Assembly: GCA_001247695.2 (NCBI GenBank)
Contig: LGRX02012810.1
Location: 1 to 16,349 of the forward strand
DNA: 16,349 nucleotides
Origin: Cymbomonas tetramitiformis
Taxonomy: Eukaryota > Chlorophyta > Pyramimonadophyceae > Pyramimonadales > Pyramimonadaceae
Reading direction: 5' to 3'
Below are positions 6,712 to 13,013 of this stretch, one piece after another (the stretch's first letter is position 1; each line of letters starts with the position of its first letter). The notes beneath the pieces are model-generated. The model was not told the origin of the DNA. It made no database searches and worked only from the letters and a program-made list of their open reading frames with translations. A program made the position numbers and the translations under genes.

Positions 6712-6972
6712 TTGAGGGGGGAGGAGTTGTACCGGGAGGTACGAGCAGAGGGGTTGCATGCTACAGAGATCTGGTTGCATGCTGCCGACGAGTGGTTGCA
6801 TGCTACAGATGCCTGGTTGCATGCTTCCGATGCTTGGTTGCATGCTACGGATGCCTGGTTGCATGCTTCCGATGAAGCATTGCATACAAGTGTCTGCGGC
6901 GAGCGCTGGACCAGGATAATCTGCACAAGTATGCGAACTCCTTCCCCAGTGGGGCCACCCGCAGCGCCTTGA
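6712..6972 (+). CDS. WLHA(T/S)DA heptapeptide repeat segment
   Basis: This open frame encodes a Glu/Arg-rich lead-in, then seven 7-residue units of the form Trp-Leu-His-Ala-(Thr/Ser/Ala)-Asp-(Ala/Glu). The final unit is degenerate (ALHTSV). There is no ATG at the start of the natural frame. The reading after about 6890 is probably out of frame, because the frame one base back continues with better protein character to 7094. The repeat is the inverted form of the GCATGCAAC word, read as Leu-His-Ala. Confidence 0.45.
   Translation: MRGEELYREVRAEGLHATEIWLHAADEWLHATDAWLHASDAWLHATDAWLHASDEALHTSVCGERWTRIICTSMRTPSPVGPPAAP
6753..6887 (-). repeat. Inverted GCATGCAAC array (GTTGCATGC on + strand), 21-bp period
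   Basis: GTTGCATGC, the reverse complement of GCATGCAAC, occurs perfectly at 6753, 6774, 6795, 6816, 6837 and 6858, each exactly 21 bp apart, with a degenerate seventh (ATTGCATAC) at 6879. The array is opposite in orientation to all others in the window but has the same period. Confidence 0.9.
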
Positions 6973-7094
6973 TGTCATTGACCAAGCCCACCGCCACCGA
7001 ACCCGTCAAGCCCCCCAAGCCTGCACCCGTCATCAAACCACTCACCGCACCCAGGACCAGCACCACGTTGCCTATTCTGCGAAAGGCGGGTTAA
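6876..7094 (+). CDS. C-terminal Lys/Pro-rich tail of the decayed gene
   Basis: The frame opens after a TGA at 6873 and ends at a TAA at 7092-7094. About 72 residues begin with a short charged helix (CLRRALDQDNLHKYANSF) and continue as a Pro/Lys/Thr-rich tail ending LPILRKAG. The stop codon lies in the first of two TTAA-centred palindromes. It is read as the 3' end of the region because the next 170 bases have no open continuation. Confidence 0.45.
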   Translation, partial: SIAYKCLRRALDQDNLHKYANSFPSGATRSALMSLTKPTATEPVKPPKPAPVIKPLTAPRTSTTLPILRKAG

Positions 7095-7125
7095 CCCGCC
7101 GTAGCGAACGGCGGGTTAACCCGCC
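7085..7125. repeat. Two 16-bp palindromes GGCGGGTTAACCCGCC, 25 bp apart
   Basis: The perfect palindrome occupies 7085-7100 and again 7110-7125. Between their centres, 7091-7119 is a 12-bp stem (TTAACCCGCCGT and its complement) with a 5-base loop. TTAA followed by CCC is the layout of piggyBac-type transposon termini (TTAA target plus ends starting CC). The structure therefore resembles two abutting termini, or a near-empty element reduced to its ends. That identification is an inference from ten bases. Confidence 0.7.
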
Positions 7126-7262
7126 CATCGCATTCCTTCGATATCGCGCGCTTAATCGACCCATAGCGTGTAACCCGTATGAAAAGTGGTTGATATACTC
7201 CCCAAAGGACCAAAAAAAAGTGGGGACACTGACATAAACCGAGGTGTGCAGTAAAATAAAGG

Positions 7263-7613
7263 ATGCCTCCATTGTCGTTTCCATTGAGAAACCTTGAGAA
7301 ATTGGTTGGTCATGAGTTGCGAGTTCCTGTTGGGGCTTGCGGTCGAGATTGGGCCCTCGAAACCGTCGAGGACTTTCCAGGGGACCCTCTCCTTCATCCC
7401 CTCCAAGCGGTGATACAAGGATATGACCCAGCACAACCTCTTGACAATTGGTTCAAAGTTGTCTTCAACTATGACGGTACGGTGACGATATTCACACTAT
7501 GTGAAATATGTGTACCAACACCATTCCCCCCCTTTATTTCCAGATTAAAGTCACATACGGCTGCATATGATGCACGAAATTGTTCATCTAGAAAAGGTCT
7601 CCAACATATCTGA
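7263..7613 (+). CDS. Small hypothetical open frame
   Basis: An ATG at 7263 opens 116 codons. The middle has ordinary protein composition (LDNWFKVVFNYDGTVTIF), with two nearby Cys later on. An AATAAA lies 34 bases after the stop. No family is recognised, and the frame overlaps an equally open reverse-strand frame up to 7434. It could be a small gene, a terminal exon or chance. Confidence 0.25.
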   Translation: MPPLSFPLRNLEKLVGHELRVPVGACGRDWALETVEDFPGDPLLHPLQAVIQGYDPAQPLDNWFKVVFNYDGTVTIFTLCEICVPTPFPPFISRLKSHTAAYDARNCSSRKGLQHI

Positions 7614-7646
7614 AAGACATGTGTATGTGATACTTGTATGTGACAC

Positions 7647-7670
7647 AATAAACCCAAACCCAAACCCTAA
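7647..7670 (+). other. AATAAA signal overlapping a telomere-like CCCAAA/CCCTAA patch
   Basis: AATAAA at 7647-7652 runs directly into AACCCAAACCCAAACCCTAA. The complement reads TTAGGG followed by TTTGGG twice, close to but not equal to the plant-type TTTAGGG telomere unit. It is too short to be an interstitial telomere with confidence; it may be a chance low-complexity tract at a 3' end. Confidence 0.35.
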
Positions 7671-7883
7671 CATTATCGTATGTTAATGATATTTGCTGGT
7701 GACAGTGAGACGAGTCAGTTCACACATGGTGTGGTCTGTAACATGCGGCGCATGGTCTATGGTGATCGGGGAGTGGTATGTGCATAAAGTTAAGGTCATG
7801 ACACATCTAATTTCATGAAAATAAGCTTTCTGGGCACCTCCGTATCGCCGCCTGCCATGTACCGATCTACCAATATTAAACTC

Positions 7884-8095
7884 TATTGTTAACCCGCCGT
7901 AATTTTGAGGCCAACCCGCCATAACCTTGCGGCAACAATTGCGACCGGTATGCTGATGCAAGCGACCGATATTAAGGTTCTCACACATAAAACTAACATA
8001 GATAAGTATTGCATAGCATTGGTTCCGTCCGATACCTCGAATTATCAAGGAGACTGGAGCACTCAAAAATCGCTCTTAGGTATTGTTAACCCGCC
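7884..8095 (+). repeat. 15-bp direct repeat TATTGTTAACCCGCC, 197 bp apart
   Basis: Exact copies occupy 7884-7898 and 8081-8095, with a weaker CCAACCCGCC at 7911-7920. They share TTAACCCGCC with the palindromes at 7085-7125. Both copies have the same orientation, so they do not bracket a simple inverted-repeat element. They could be remnants of separate insertions of one family. Confidence 0.6.
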
Positions 8096-8185
8096 CTAAA
8101 ATTAGTAGAATAGGCAACGTCCTCAGGCGCGTTCCCACAGCGTCCCAACCGCAGCAGCACAGCTGCTCCCACAACTGCGCCTGAC

Positions 8186-8977
8186 GTGCGCCTCAACCAG
8201 GCTGGCCGGGAGCTGATGCGCAACCTGACCGGCGCACTCTCCGTCGATTACGATATCGACAACCAAAACGCCATCACCTTCAACACGACCCACCATCCCG
8301 ACAACTTGAGTGGACCCCACAATTTATGCATCTTCTGCCACCACAGCCTGGAGCAATTTCACCGCCCGGACTGCGCCTGCCATATGTCTGGCCAGACCTC
8401 CCAGTCAGTGAAATGGGCGACAGAAGGCACAATGCCGAATGAGCTGCGCCCATACATGGCTCAGCTAATGGTCAACCTGCAGCGCGTGCGCAAGCAGCAG
8501 CCGCCGCTAACGCGCGACCAGTTCAACCAGAAATACTGCGAGCCGACCAGCCAAGCAACGCCGACTCCGGCACGACTGGCGCGTATCCATCAGACACAAC
8601 GTGGAAGCACGCAACAATCATACAACACTGTGCCACCCCCCCGCGCAAACCCGCCAACCAGCGCTGCCACCGCCCTGCCCCAAACACACCAGGGGTGGAT
8701 GCAATGGTACAAAACAGTCCCAAAAGTCCCGTCACACCACACTGCCGAACCCGACCCACAAAACAGCCCTGGCGAGGCAATACCCCACTTCCACTCATAC
8801 AGCATGGTGCCACACACCTCCCCTCAGCAGTATCAACCTACGCCCCCATGCACCATGGACAGCGCCCCCCCACTAACCAGCGACGCACCTGAACACCTGG
8901 AGAGATACCTGGTGTTCAAGGCGGAGGCGACACATCGGGCAAGCTACAACACCATGACCAACGAAGACGTGGCTTAG
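8186..8977 (+). CDS. Cys/His cluster plus Pro/Gln-rich segment
   Basis: The frame is open from 8114; the first in-frame ATG is at 8216, so any start is uncertain and a spliced 5' exon is possible. Residues counted from 8186: about 1-45 are a folded-looking region, about 47-67 a Cys/His cluster (CIFCHHSLEQFHRPDCAC) that resembles but does not match a CCHC knuckle, and about 80-120 a helix rich in Gln and Arg. A Pro/Gln/His-rich linker then runs to the TAG at 8975. The same frame continues after the TAG with similar composition for 108 bases to a TGA, so the stop looks secondary. No family is recognised. Confidence 0.45.
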   Translation: MRLNQAGRELMRNLTGALSVDYDIDNQNAITFNTTHHPDNLSGPHNLCIFCHHSLEQFHRPDCACHMSGQTSQSVKWATEGTMPNELRPYMAQLMVNLQRVRKQQPPLTRDQFNQKYCEPTSQATPTPARLARIHQTQRGSTQQSYNTVPPPRANPPTSAATALPQTHQGWMQWYKTVPKVPSHHTAEPDPQNSPGEAIPHFHSYSMVPHTSPQQYQPTPPCTMDSAPPLTSDAPEHLERYLVFKAEATHRASYNTMTNEDVA

Positions 8978-9085
8978 TACCAGCGCGTACCTGTCAGCCC
9001 CACGCCGGATCAAGACAGCCCCCGTGTCGTGGAGAACAACAACACCGTCCAGCTAGGCGTTCAAGAAGAACGGCGCCGCATCTGA

Positions 9086-9437
9086 CAGCCCGCACCCTTT
9101 GAGCCCCATCCTCCCCATGACCGGGAGGTTCCGCAAGCGCCCACCCCACTCGTGGACCCCAACAGCCCCGCTGAACCCTACTCTCCCCGTGACTGGAAAG
9201 TGCCGCAGGCGCCCACCCTACTAAAGGACCCCTGTAGCCCCCCTCACTCTCCCACCAAGAGACCCGGTCCAGACAGCCCTCCATACACCCCCAACAGCCC
9301 CATGCATGTACTCCCCCGTCAGCCCAATATATGGACACAAGAGCCCTTCGCCCACCGCCAACAGTCCCATCATAACCCAACACTTGGTGTCTCACGCCCC
9401 AGACAGCCCCCTCGCCTCGCCAGACGATGCCGACATT
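9086..9437 (+). CDS. Ser-Pro-rich repeat segment
   Basis: After the TGA at 9083 the same frame as the upstream segment continues. It encodes a doubled unit of about 25 residues: EPHPPHDREVPQAPTPL and later EPYSPRDWKVPQAPTLL, each followed by DP-x-SP. Further Asp-Ser-Pro and Asn-Ser-Pro motifs follow. Near 9300 the Ser-Pro pattern moves to the frame one base forward (MYSPVSPIYGHKSPSP), which runs to the MITE boundary at 9437. The region looks disordered and may be proline-directed kinase substrate-like; that is inference from SP density only. Confidence 0.4.
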
Positions 9438-9782
9438 ACAGTAATCACTCACCTTTAAGAAAACCCGCCGATAAGAAACCAGCCAGCTTTTCAGGGGGTA
9501 CGCAAGTTGGTGAGAATCTTTGACTGGTTTTTTTGAGCTATGAAATAGGCGAAAATAAGAAATATGGGTGCTGGCGCCGCAGGCGGAAAATTTTGAAAAT
9601 GTCGCCTTTTTAAGGGTTTATCATTGGACTTTTAAGAGAATTACTGGCTGATTGAAAGAAAATACTTGCTAATTCTTACCGATTCCATAGGACGGGCGCT
9701 GGGGGGTGGGGGTACGTAAGTTGGTGGAATTAGCTGGCTGACCCCAAATCTCCGGTTTTCTTAAAGGTGAGTGATTACTGTA
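9437..9782. mobile_element. TA-flanked MITE with perfect 29-bp terminal inverted repeats
   Basis: The left end at 9437-9465 begins TACAGTAATCACTCACC and the right end at 9754-9782 is its exact reverse complement over 29 bases, including the flanking TA. Without the TA the element is 342 bp (9439-9780) and starts CAGT. A TA target duplication and CAGT ends are typical of the Tc1/mariner/pogo superfamily. The interior is AT-rich and non-coding, so this is a non-autonomous miniature element. It interrupts the surrounding reading frame. Perfect ends suggest a recent insertion. Confidence 0.9.
9494..9726 (+). repeat. 19-bp subterminal direct repeat inside the MITE
   Basis: GGGGGTACGCAAGTTGGTG at 9494-9512 recurs with one change (T for C) at 9708-9726, in the same orientation although the element ends are inverted. 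GCCAGC/GCTGGC strings lie close to both copies. Subterminal repeats in such elements can be transposase binding sites; here that is a guess. Confidence 0.6.
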
Positions 9783-10261
9783 TGGCCGCCATGAGAACCA
9801 CCCACTCAATGACCCGCACACAGCGCGTCGACAAGGAGTTCGCCGCAATGACATCCGCGCTCGTGAGGCACGTCCCGTCCGCGAACGCGCCGGTCAACAC
9901 CTTCGCCATTGCCTACGCGGTCATACCTCTTTCCTACCCCGACTACCCGATCGGCGCCGACGGACATCCTCTACGGCTGGGGCGTAAGAGCGACCTCCAC
10001 ATAGACCGCGTGTACGACCAGTACGGGCTGCCCCGGTGCTGTATGACCCACCGCACTGACCCTGCCAAGTGGAAGCCTGAAGGGGAAGTCATCGACTTGG
10101 TATCTGAGGAGGAGAGCGAGCCTGGTGACACCACCGAGGACGACAGCTCCCCCGACCGCAAGCGAATCAGGTACTCGGAACCTACCAACGACGACTGCCG
10201 CTCATACATGCACGCAACTTGGCGCACCACCAGCCGTTGCCCGCCTCATTCCGTCGCGTAA
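9782..10261 (+). CDS. Segment with SUMO-interaction-like and NLS-like motifs
   Basis: The open frame runs from the right edge of the MITE. The ATG at 9782 overlaps the TA target site, and the ATG at 9791 has a strong context (GCCGCC before it). The first 100 residues look globular. About residues 101-135 contain EVIDLVSEEESEP, a hydrophobic core followed by acidic residues as in SUMO-interaction motifs. An Asp/Ser/Thr-rich stretch and DRKRIRY, a short basic patch, come next. The end (after about 10200) is probably out of frame, since the frame one base back continues the protein. In the uninterrupted gene this joins the Ser-Pro segment upstream of the MITE. Confidence 0.5.
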   Translation: MAAMRTTHSMTRTQRVDKEFAAMTSALVRHVPSANAPVNTFAIAYAVIPLSYPDYPIGADGHPLRLGRKSDLHIDRVYDQYGLPRCCMTHRTDPAKWKPEGEVIDLVSEEESEPGDTTEDDSSPDRKRIRYSEPTNDDCRSYMHATWRTTSRCPPHSVA

Positions 10262-10803
10262 TCGACAGCCTCGAGGCCAACCCTACCACACCAGTGACGG
10301 ACATCGCGCGCGTTGTGGTACGCGGACGACCCCACCCGGCTTCTGACGGTCCAGAAGGCTCTTCATTCATGCTCGTGCCTTTTGGCGACTGGACGGAGGA
10401 GGACCACGAGGATACTTACCAGAGCTTGTCCACGGCGGTCAACGCTCCACCAGGCGCAACTACAGCGACAGTACCGACCGCAGAGCTCCAGCGCCTCACC
10501 ACACGCGCTTACGAGGAAATGAAAACATCCGTCATGGCCTGGTTCCGACGCAGCTCGATATGCTTCACTGTGTGCAACGACGACCCGAAGAAATCTATTT
10601 TGGTCATGAGTCAACGCACTGGTACCTACACGATCTTGAAAATCATGATCGTCGACACTGGCTCCATGCTATTCGTAAGGAACCAAAACATCGTCACTCT
10701 TCTGGGCCTGAAGACCACGTTGGGGAAGGCCAGCCAGCATCGAAGGCCAGCCTGGGCAGCCAGGGTACCCAGCAACACCGACAGTGGGGCCCCGGTGAAA
10801 TGA
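10219..10803 (+). CDS. Segment with retropepsin-like Asp-Thr-Gly-Ser active site
   Basis: Reading enters this frame near 10200, one base back from the previous segment; the ATG-less left edge continues to about 10141. It encodes about 140 residues of mixed character, then MIVDTGSMLFV with the Asp-Thr-Gly-Ser motif at 10654-10665 in the context hydrophobic-hydrophobic-D-T-G-S, as in retroviral-type aspartic proteases. LLGL follows about ten residues later. The rest to the TGA at 10801 looks out of frame, and the second half of the domain lies one base back in the next segment. Confidence 0.5.
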   Translation: MAHHQPLPASFRRVIDSLEANPTTPVTDIARVVVRGRPHPASDGPEGSSFMLVPFGDWTEEDHEDTYQSLSTAVNAPPGATTATVPTAELQRLTTRAYEEMKTSVMAWFRRSSICFTVCNDDPKKSILVMSQRTGTYTILKIMIVDTGSMLFVRNQNIVTLLGLKTTLGKASQHRRPAWAARVPSNTDSGAPVK

Positions 10804-11546
10804 TGCTGGTCATATGCCCTGGCACCACAAACGAGATGGTGTTAGCCGACGTTACCGGCATTAGCCCGTGCTCAAACGTGAACTTTGACGTGCTCCTCTC
10901 TGTGGACGTGCTGCACGCCATGTCCGCCGGCATACTCCCTGCGACCCCCCATCGCGACGCCGCTATGGTTTTCCATCCCCACAACCAGCAGGGCGACTTC
11001 GACACCAAAGCCTACATACCCATCCGCACCCTCAAGACAAAAGACCACAACAACGGCAGCCACTTCGTCGCCACCCCCAGCTCGAACGAGCCCGTTACCC
11101 CATCGGCCCAACATCACCAAGCACCACCAAAGGCGCGCTGGAACGCACTCTTCCGCGTCGCGTGGTCCGCCATTGCCATCGCATCCCTTCTCCAACCGGC
11201 AGCCGGAGCTCTCATTGAGGTGGATGATGCACACGTCAGCCCAATGAACGCCCTACCCGTGGTCGCCCTCCTGTGGGGCCAAGTCGCCATGCTCGTCAAC
11301 ATCGACCGCATCGCCTTCGTCAGACGCAGACAAGCCGGACAAGCGCTACCACACACGCAGGCAGCAACATCCCATAGCGAGTCTCCACCGCCTACGCCTA
11401 CCAGCGACACCCGCAACCCCATGCAGGAGCAAAACCAACCCCACCTATCAGCCGACACAGTGCAAAACATCTTCGACGCCTTAAGCCGCACCCACCGAGG
11501 ACCCGCCAACCAAGAAAACCTGCGACCTGTTCCCGCTCTTACTTAA
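10560..11546 (+). CDS. Retropepsin C-terminal half, two hydrophobic segments, polar tail
   Basis: The useful reading starts near 10760. It encodes MMLVICPGT and then FDVLLSVDVLHAMSAG at about 10881-10928. This corresponds to the second conserved strand of retropepsins, normally (I/L)LG-x-(D/E)-(F/V)-L, but the Gly is Ser here. A GDFDTKAYIPIRT motif follows, then two hydrophobic stretches at about 11145-11222 and 11250-11321 that could be membrane helices. A Pro/Gln/Thr-rich tail ends at a TAA before 11547. Everything from 10973 on is duplicated downstream. Hydrophobic segments after a retropepsin are unusual; function is unknown. Confidence 0.5.
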   Translation: MLHCVQRRPEEIYFGHESTHWYLHDLENHDRRHWLHAIRKEPKHRHSSGPEDHVGEGQPASKASLGSQGTQQHRQWGPGEMMLVICPGTTNEMVLADVTGISPCSNVNFDVLLSVDVLHAMSAGILPATPHRDAAMVFHPHNQQGDFDTKAYIPIRTLKTKDHNNGSHFVATPSSNEPVTPSAQHHQAPPKARWNALFRVAWSAIAIASLLQPAAGALIEVDDAHVSPMNALPVVALLWGQVAMLVNIDRIAFVRRRQAGQALPHTQAATSHSESPPPTPTSDTRNPMQEQNQPHLSADTVQNIFDALSRTHRGPANQENLRPVPALT

Positions 11547-12184
11547 AAATTTCCCTTGCCTACGCCTACGCAGCAAAGCCCCTTCGGTACCCATGACACG
11601 CCACACCCACACACGATGCACGTCACTGCCCCTACGCTACACACACCCTAAGCCTCACTGCCACAAGCCCTGCACATTACAGTTACCACAATCGCGACAA
11701 ACAATGTTCACAACCTTTCTAAGACGAAAGTTTGCAAAAGTAGAGTAGACAAAGCGACAGAGCCTGGTGCAGGTTTGCACACGGTAGGTGCCTATTTAGC
11801 TGTTAGAATTTCTGGCACCTGCACTTGTTTGAAATTCAAACTAGCTCAGACCACTGAAGTCAAGTTCGACACCCACCCTCCCGCGCCTTGGTGTAGGAGG
11901 TAGGTTGCAGGTTCTGGGAAGCTGCAGCGGGCTAGACTGACTTAGACTTTCGGGTCACTCCCTCCATTCTGAGTTAGTGAGAATAACATTTGTGCTGAAT
12001 TGGAAACAAGTTATTAACTTGGTATATATGTGTGGAGAAATATTCTTGTAAGTGTACAGCAAATAGTAATTGTAATTAACAATTTAATTTGCTAGTCTGG
12101 GTACCCCACTTGGGAGGGGGGAGAGTTTGGGAGAGGAGAACAAGCACAACGATCAAGTCAGTAAAACTTCAGCAACTTTGGAAT
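11547..12184. other. Non-coding 3' flank, unit 1
   Basis: No open frame of substance is found. The base composition changes from CA-rich near the stop codon to AT-rich near 12000-12090. A perfect 15-bp palindrome, GTTTGAAATTCAAAC, lies at 11827-11841. There is no clear AATAAA signal near the coding end. It may be the 3' untranslated region and flank of the decayed gene. Confidence 0.5.
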
Positions 12185-12439
12185 TTAACTCTATGACGGT
12201 CCGGTTTTTTTCAGCCTTGCGACCCACGTACGCGTAAGACCCGAACCCTGAGAGCCGGCCTGCATTTCGAACCTCCCCACCCTGCCCCCCCGCCAACCAC
12301 CCCAAAAGTATTATTTCGCCACTCTTCTAGTGTGTTGGGACACCTCGCGCGCCGCACGAATCGAAGCGGTTCGCTCGCTACGCCCTGCTCCGTCAGCGCA
12401 ACCATGCTCGGGCCACACCCCCTCCAATGCCCCCACCTA
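12185..12439. mobile_element. Left part of the TTAA-flanked MITE, truncated by the duplication
   Basis: TTAA at 12185-12188 followed by CTCTATGACGGTCC at 12189-12202 equals the left end of the complete element at 13652. Only the first 251 bases of the element are present before the second duplication unit begins at 12440. The right end is missing, as expected if the duplication breakpoint lies inside the element. Confidence 0.75.
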
Positions 12440-13013
12440 CCATCCCCACAACCAGCAGGGCGACTTCGACACCAAAGCCTACATACCCATCCGCACCCTC
12501 AAGACAAAAGACCACAACAACGGCAGCCACTTCGTCGCCACCCCCAGCTCGAACGAGCCCGTTACCCCATCGGCCCAACATCACCAAGCACCACCAAAGG
12601 CGCGCTGGAACGCACTCTTCCGCGTCGCGTGGTCCGCCATTGCCATCGCATCCCTTCTCCAACCGGCAGCCGGAGCTCTCATTGAGGTGGATGATGCACA
12701 CGTCAGCCCAATGAACGCCCTACCCGTGGTCGCCCTCCTGTGGGGCCAAGTCGCCATGCTCGTCAGCATCGACCGCATCGCCTTCGTCAGACGCACACAA
12801 GCCGGACAAGCGCTACCACACACGCAGGCAACAACATCCCATAGCGAGTCTCCACCGCCTACGCCTACCAGCGACACCCGCAACCCCATGCAGGAGCAAA
12901 ACCAACCCCACCTATCAGCCGACACAGTGCAAAACATCTTCGACGCCTTAAGCCGCACCCACCGAGGACCCGCCAACCAAGAAAACCTGCGACCTGTTCC
13001 CGCTCTTACTTAA
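12440..13013 (+). pseudogene. Duplicated C-terminal coding fragment
   Basis: This copy of 10973-11546 lacks the protease domain and starts in mid-protein. The open frame extends left into the MITE sequence to about 12330, with no ATG before the fragment, so independent translation of the whole is doubtful. Relative to unit 1 it has Ser for Asn, Thr for Arg and Thr for Ala in the stretch after the second hydrophobic segment. It keeps both hydrophobic segments and the same stop. Confidence 0.6.

Larger units (their letters stand above)
765..7094 (+). pseudogene. Decayed gag-like giant gene with GCATGCAAC repeat arrays
   Basis: Seven or more open segments on the + strand follow each other and read as one protein of about 2,000 residues, with the frame changing near 3280, 3940, 4590, 4920, 5560, 6315 and 6880. 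The segments together give an N-terminal low-complexity region, Met-Gln and His-Ala-Thr repeats, a coiled coil, a capsid-like domain, a CCHC knuckle, an IQ motif, more repeats and a Lys/Pro tail ending at a TAA at 7092. The order capsid then knuckle is that of Ty3-type gag. No polymerase, integrase or LTR is visible, so this is either a gag-only non-autonomous element or a gag-derived host gene. Near absence of internal stops, against many frame changes, fits young decay, introns or uncorrected indel errors in the assembly. Overall extent is inferred; individual segments are listed separately. Confidence 0.55.
7126..8113. other. Mostly non-coding spacer between two decayed genes
   Basis: This is an AT-richer stretch than its neighbours. 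It holds one small + strand open frame (listed), an AATAAA followed by a telomere-like patch (listed), and two TATTGTTAACCCGCC copies (listed). I see no splice-supported exon, RNA gene or transposon coding region. The reverse-strand frame at 7683-8066 is open for 127 codons but has no recognisable feature. Confidence 0.5.
8114..11546 (+). pseudogene. Decayed retropepsin-containing reading frame interrupted by a MITE
   Basis: Consecutive + strand segments form one conceptual protein of roughly 1,000 residues. They are: 8114-~9300 with two in-frame stops; 9303-9437 one base forward; the TA-flanked MITE; 9783-~10200; ~10200-~10760; and ~10760-11546. The order is a Cys/His cluster, Pro/Gln-rich linker, Ser-Pro repeats, a SUMO-interaction-like patch, a retropepsin-like domain, two hydrophobic segments and a polar tail. 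The arrangement fits a gag-protease polyprotein of a retroelement, or a domesticated derivative, without reverse transcriptase in the window. The stops, shifts and insertion make an active gene unlikely. Confidence 0.55.

Noticed and set aside
765..7094. Complete LTR retrotransposon
   Set aside because: No direct terminal repeats, primer-binding site, reverse transcriptase or integrase could be seen, so only gag-like content is claimed.
7683..8066. 127-codon reverse frame
   Set aside because: It has no domain and crosses the TTAACCCGCC repeat; protein-like character is weak.
8975..9085. Reassigned stop codons (as in some green algae)
   Set aside because: One stop is TAG and the other TGA, which known algal codes do not reassign together, and the frameshifts around them indicate decay.
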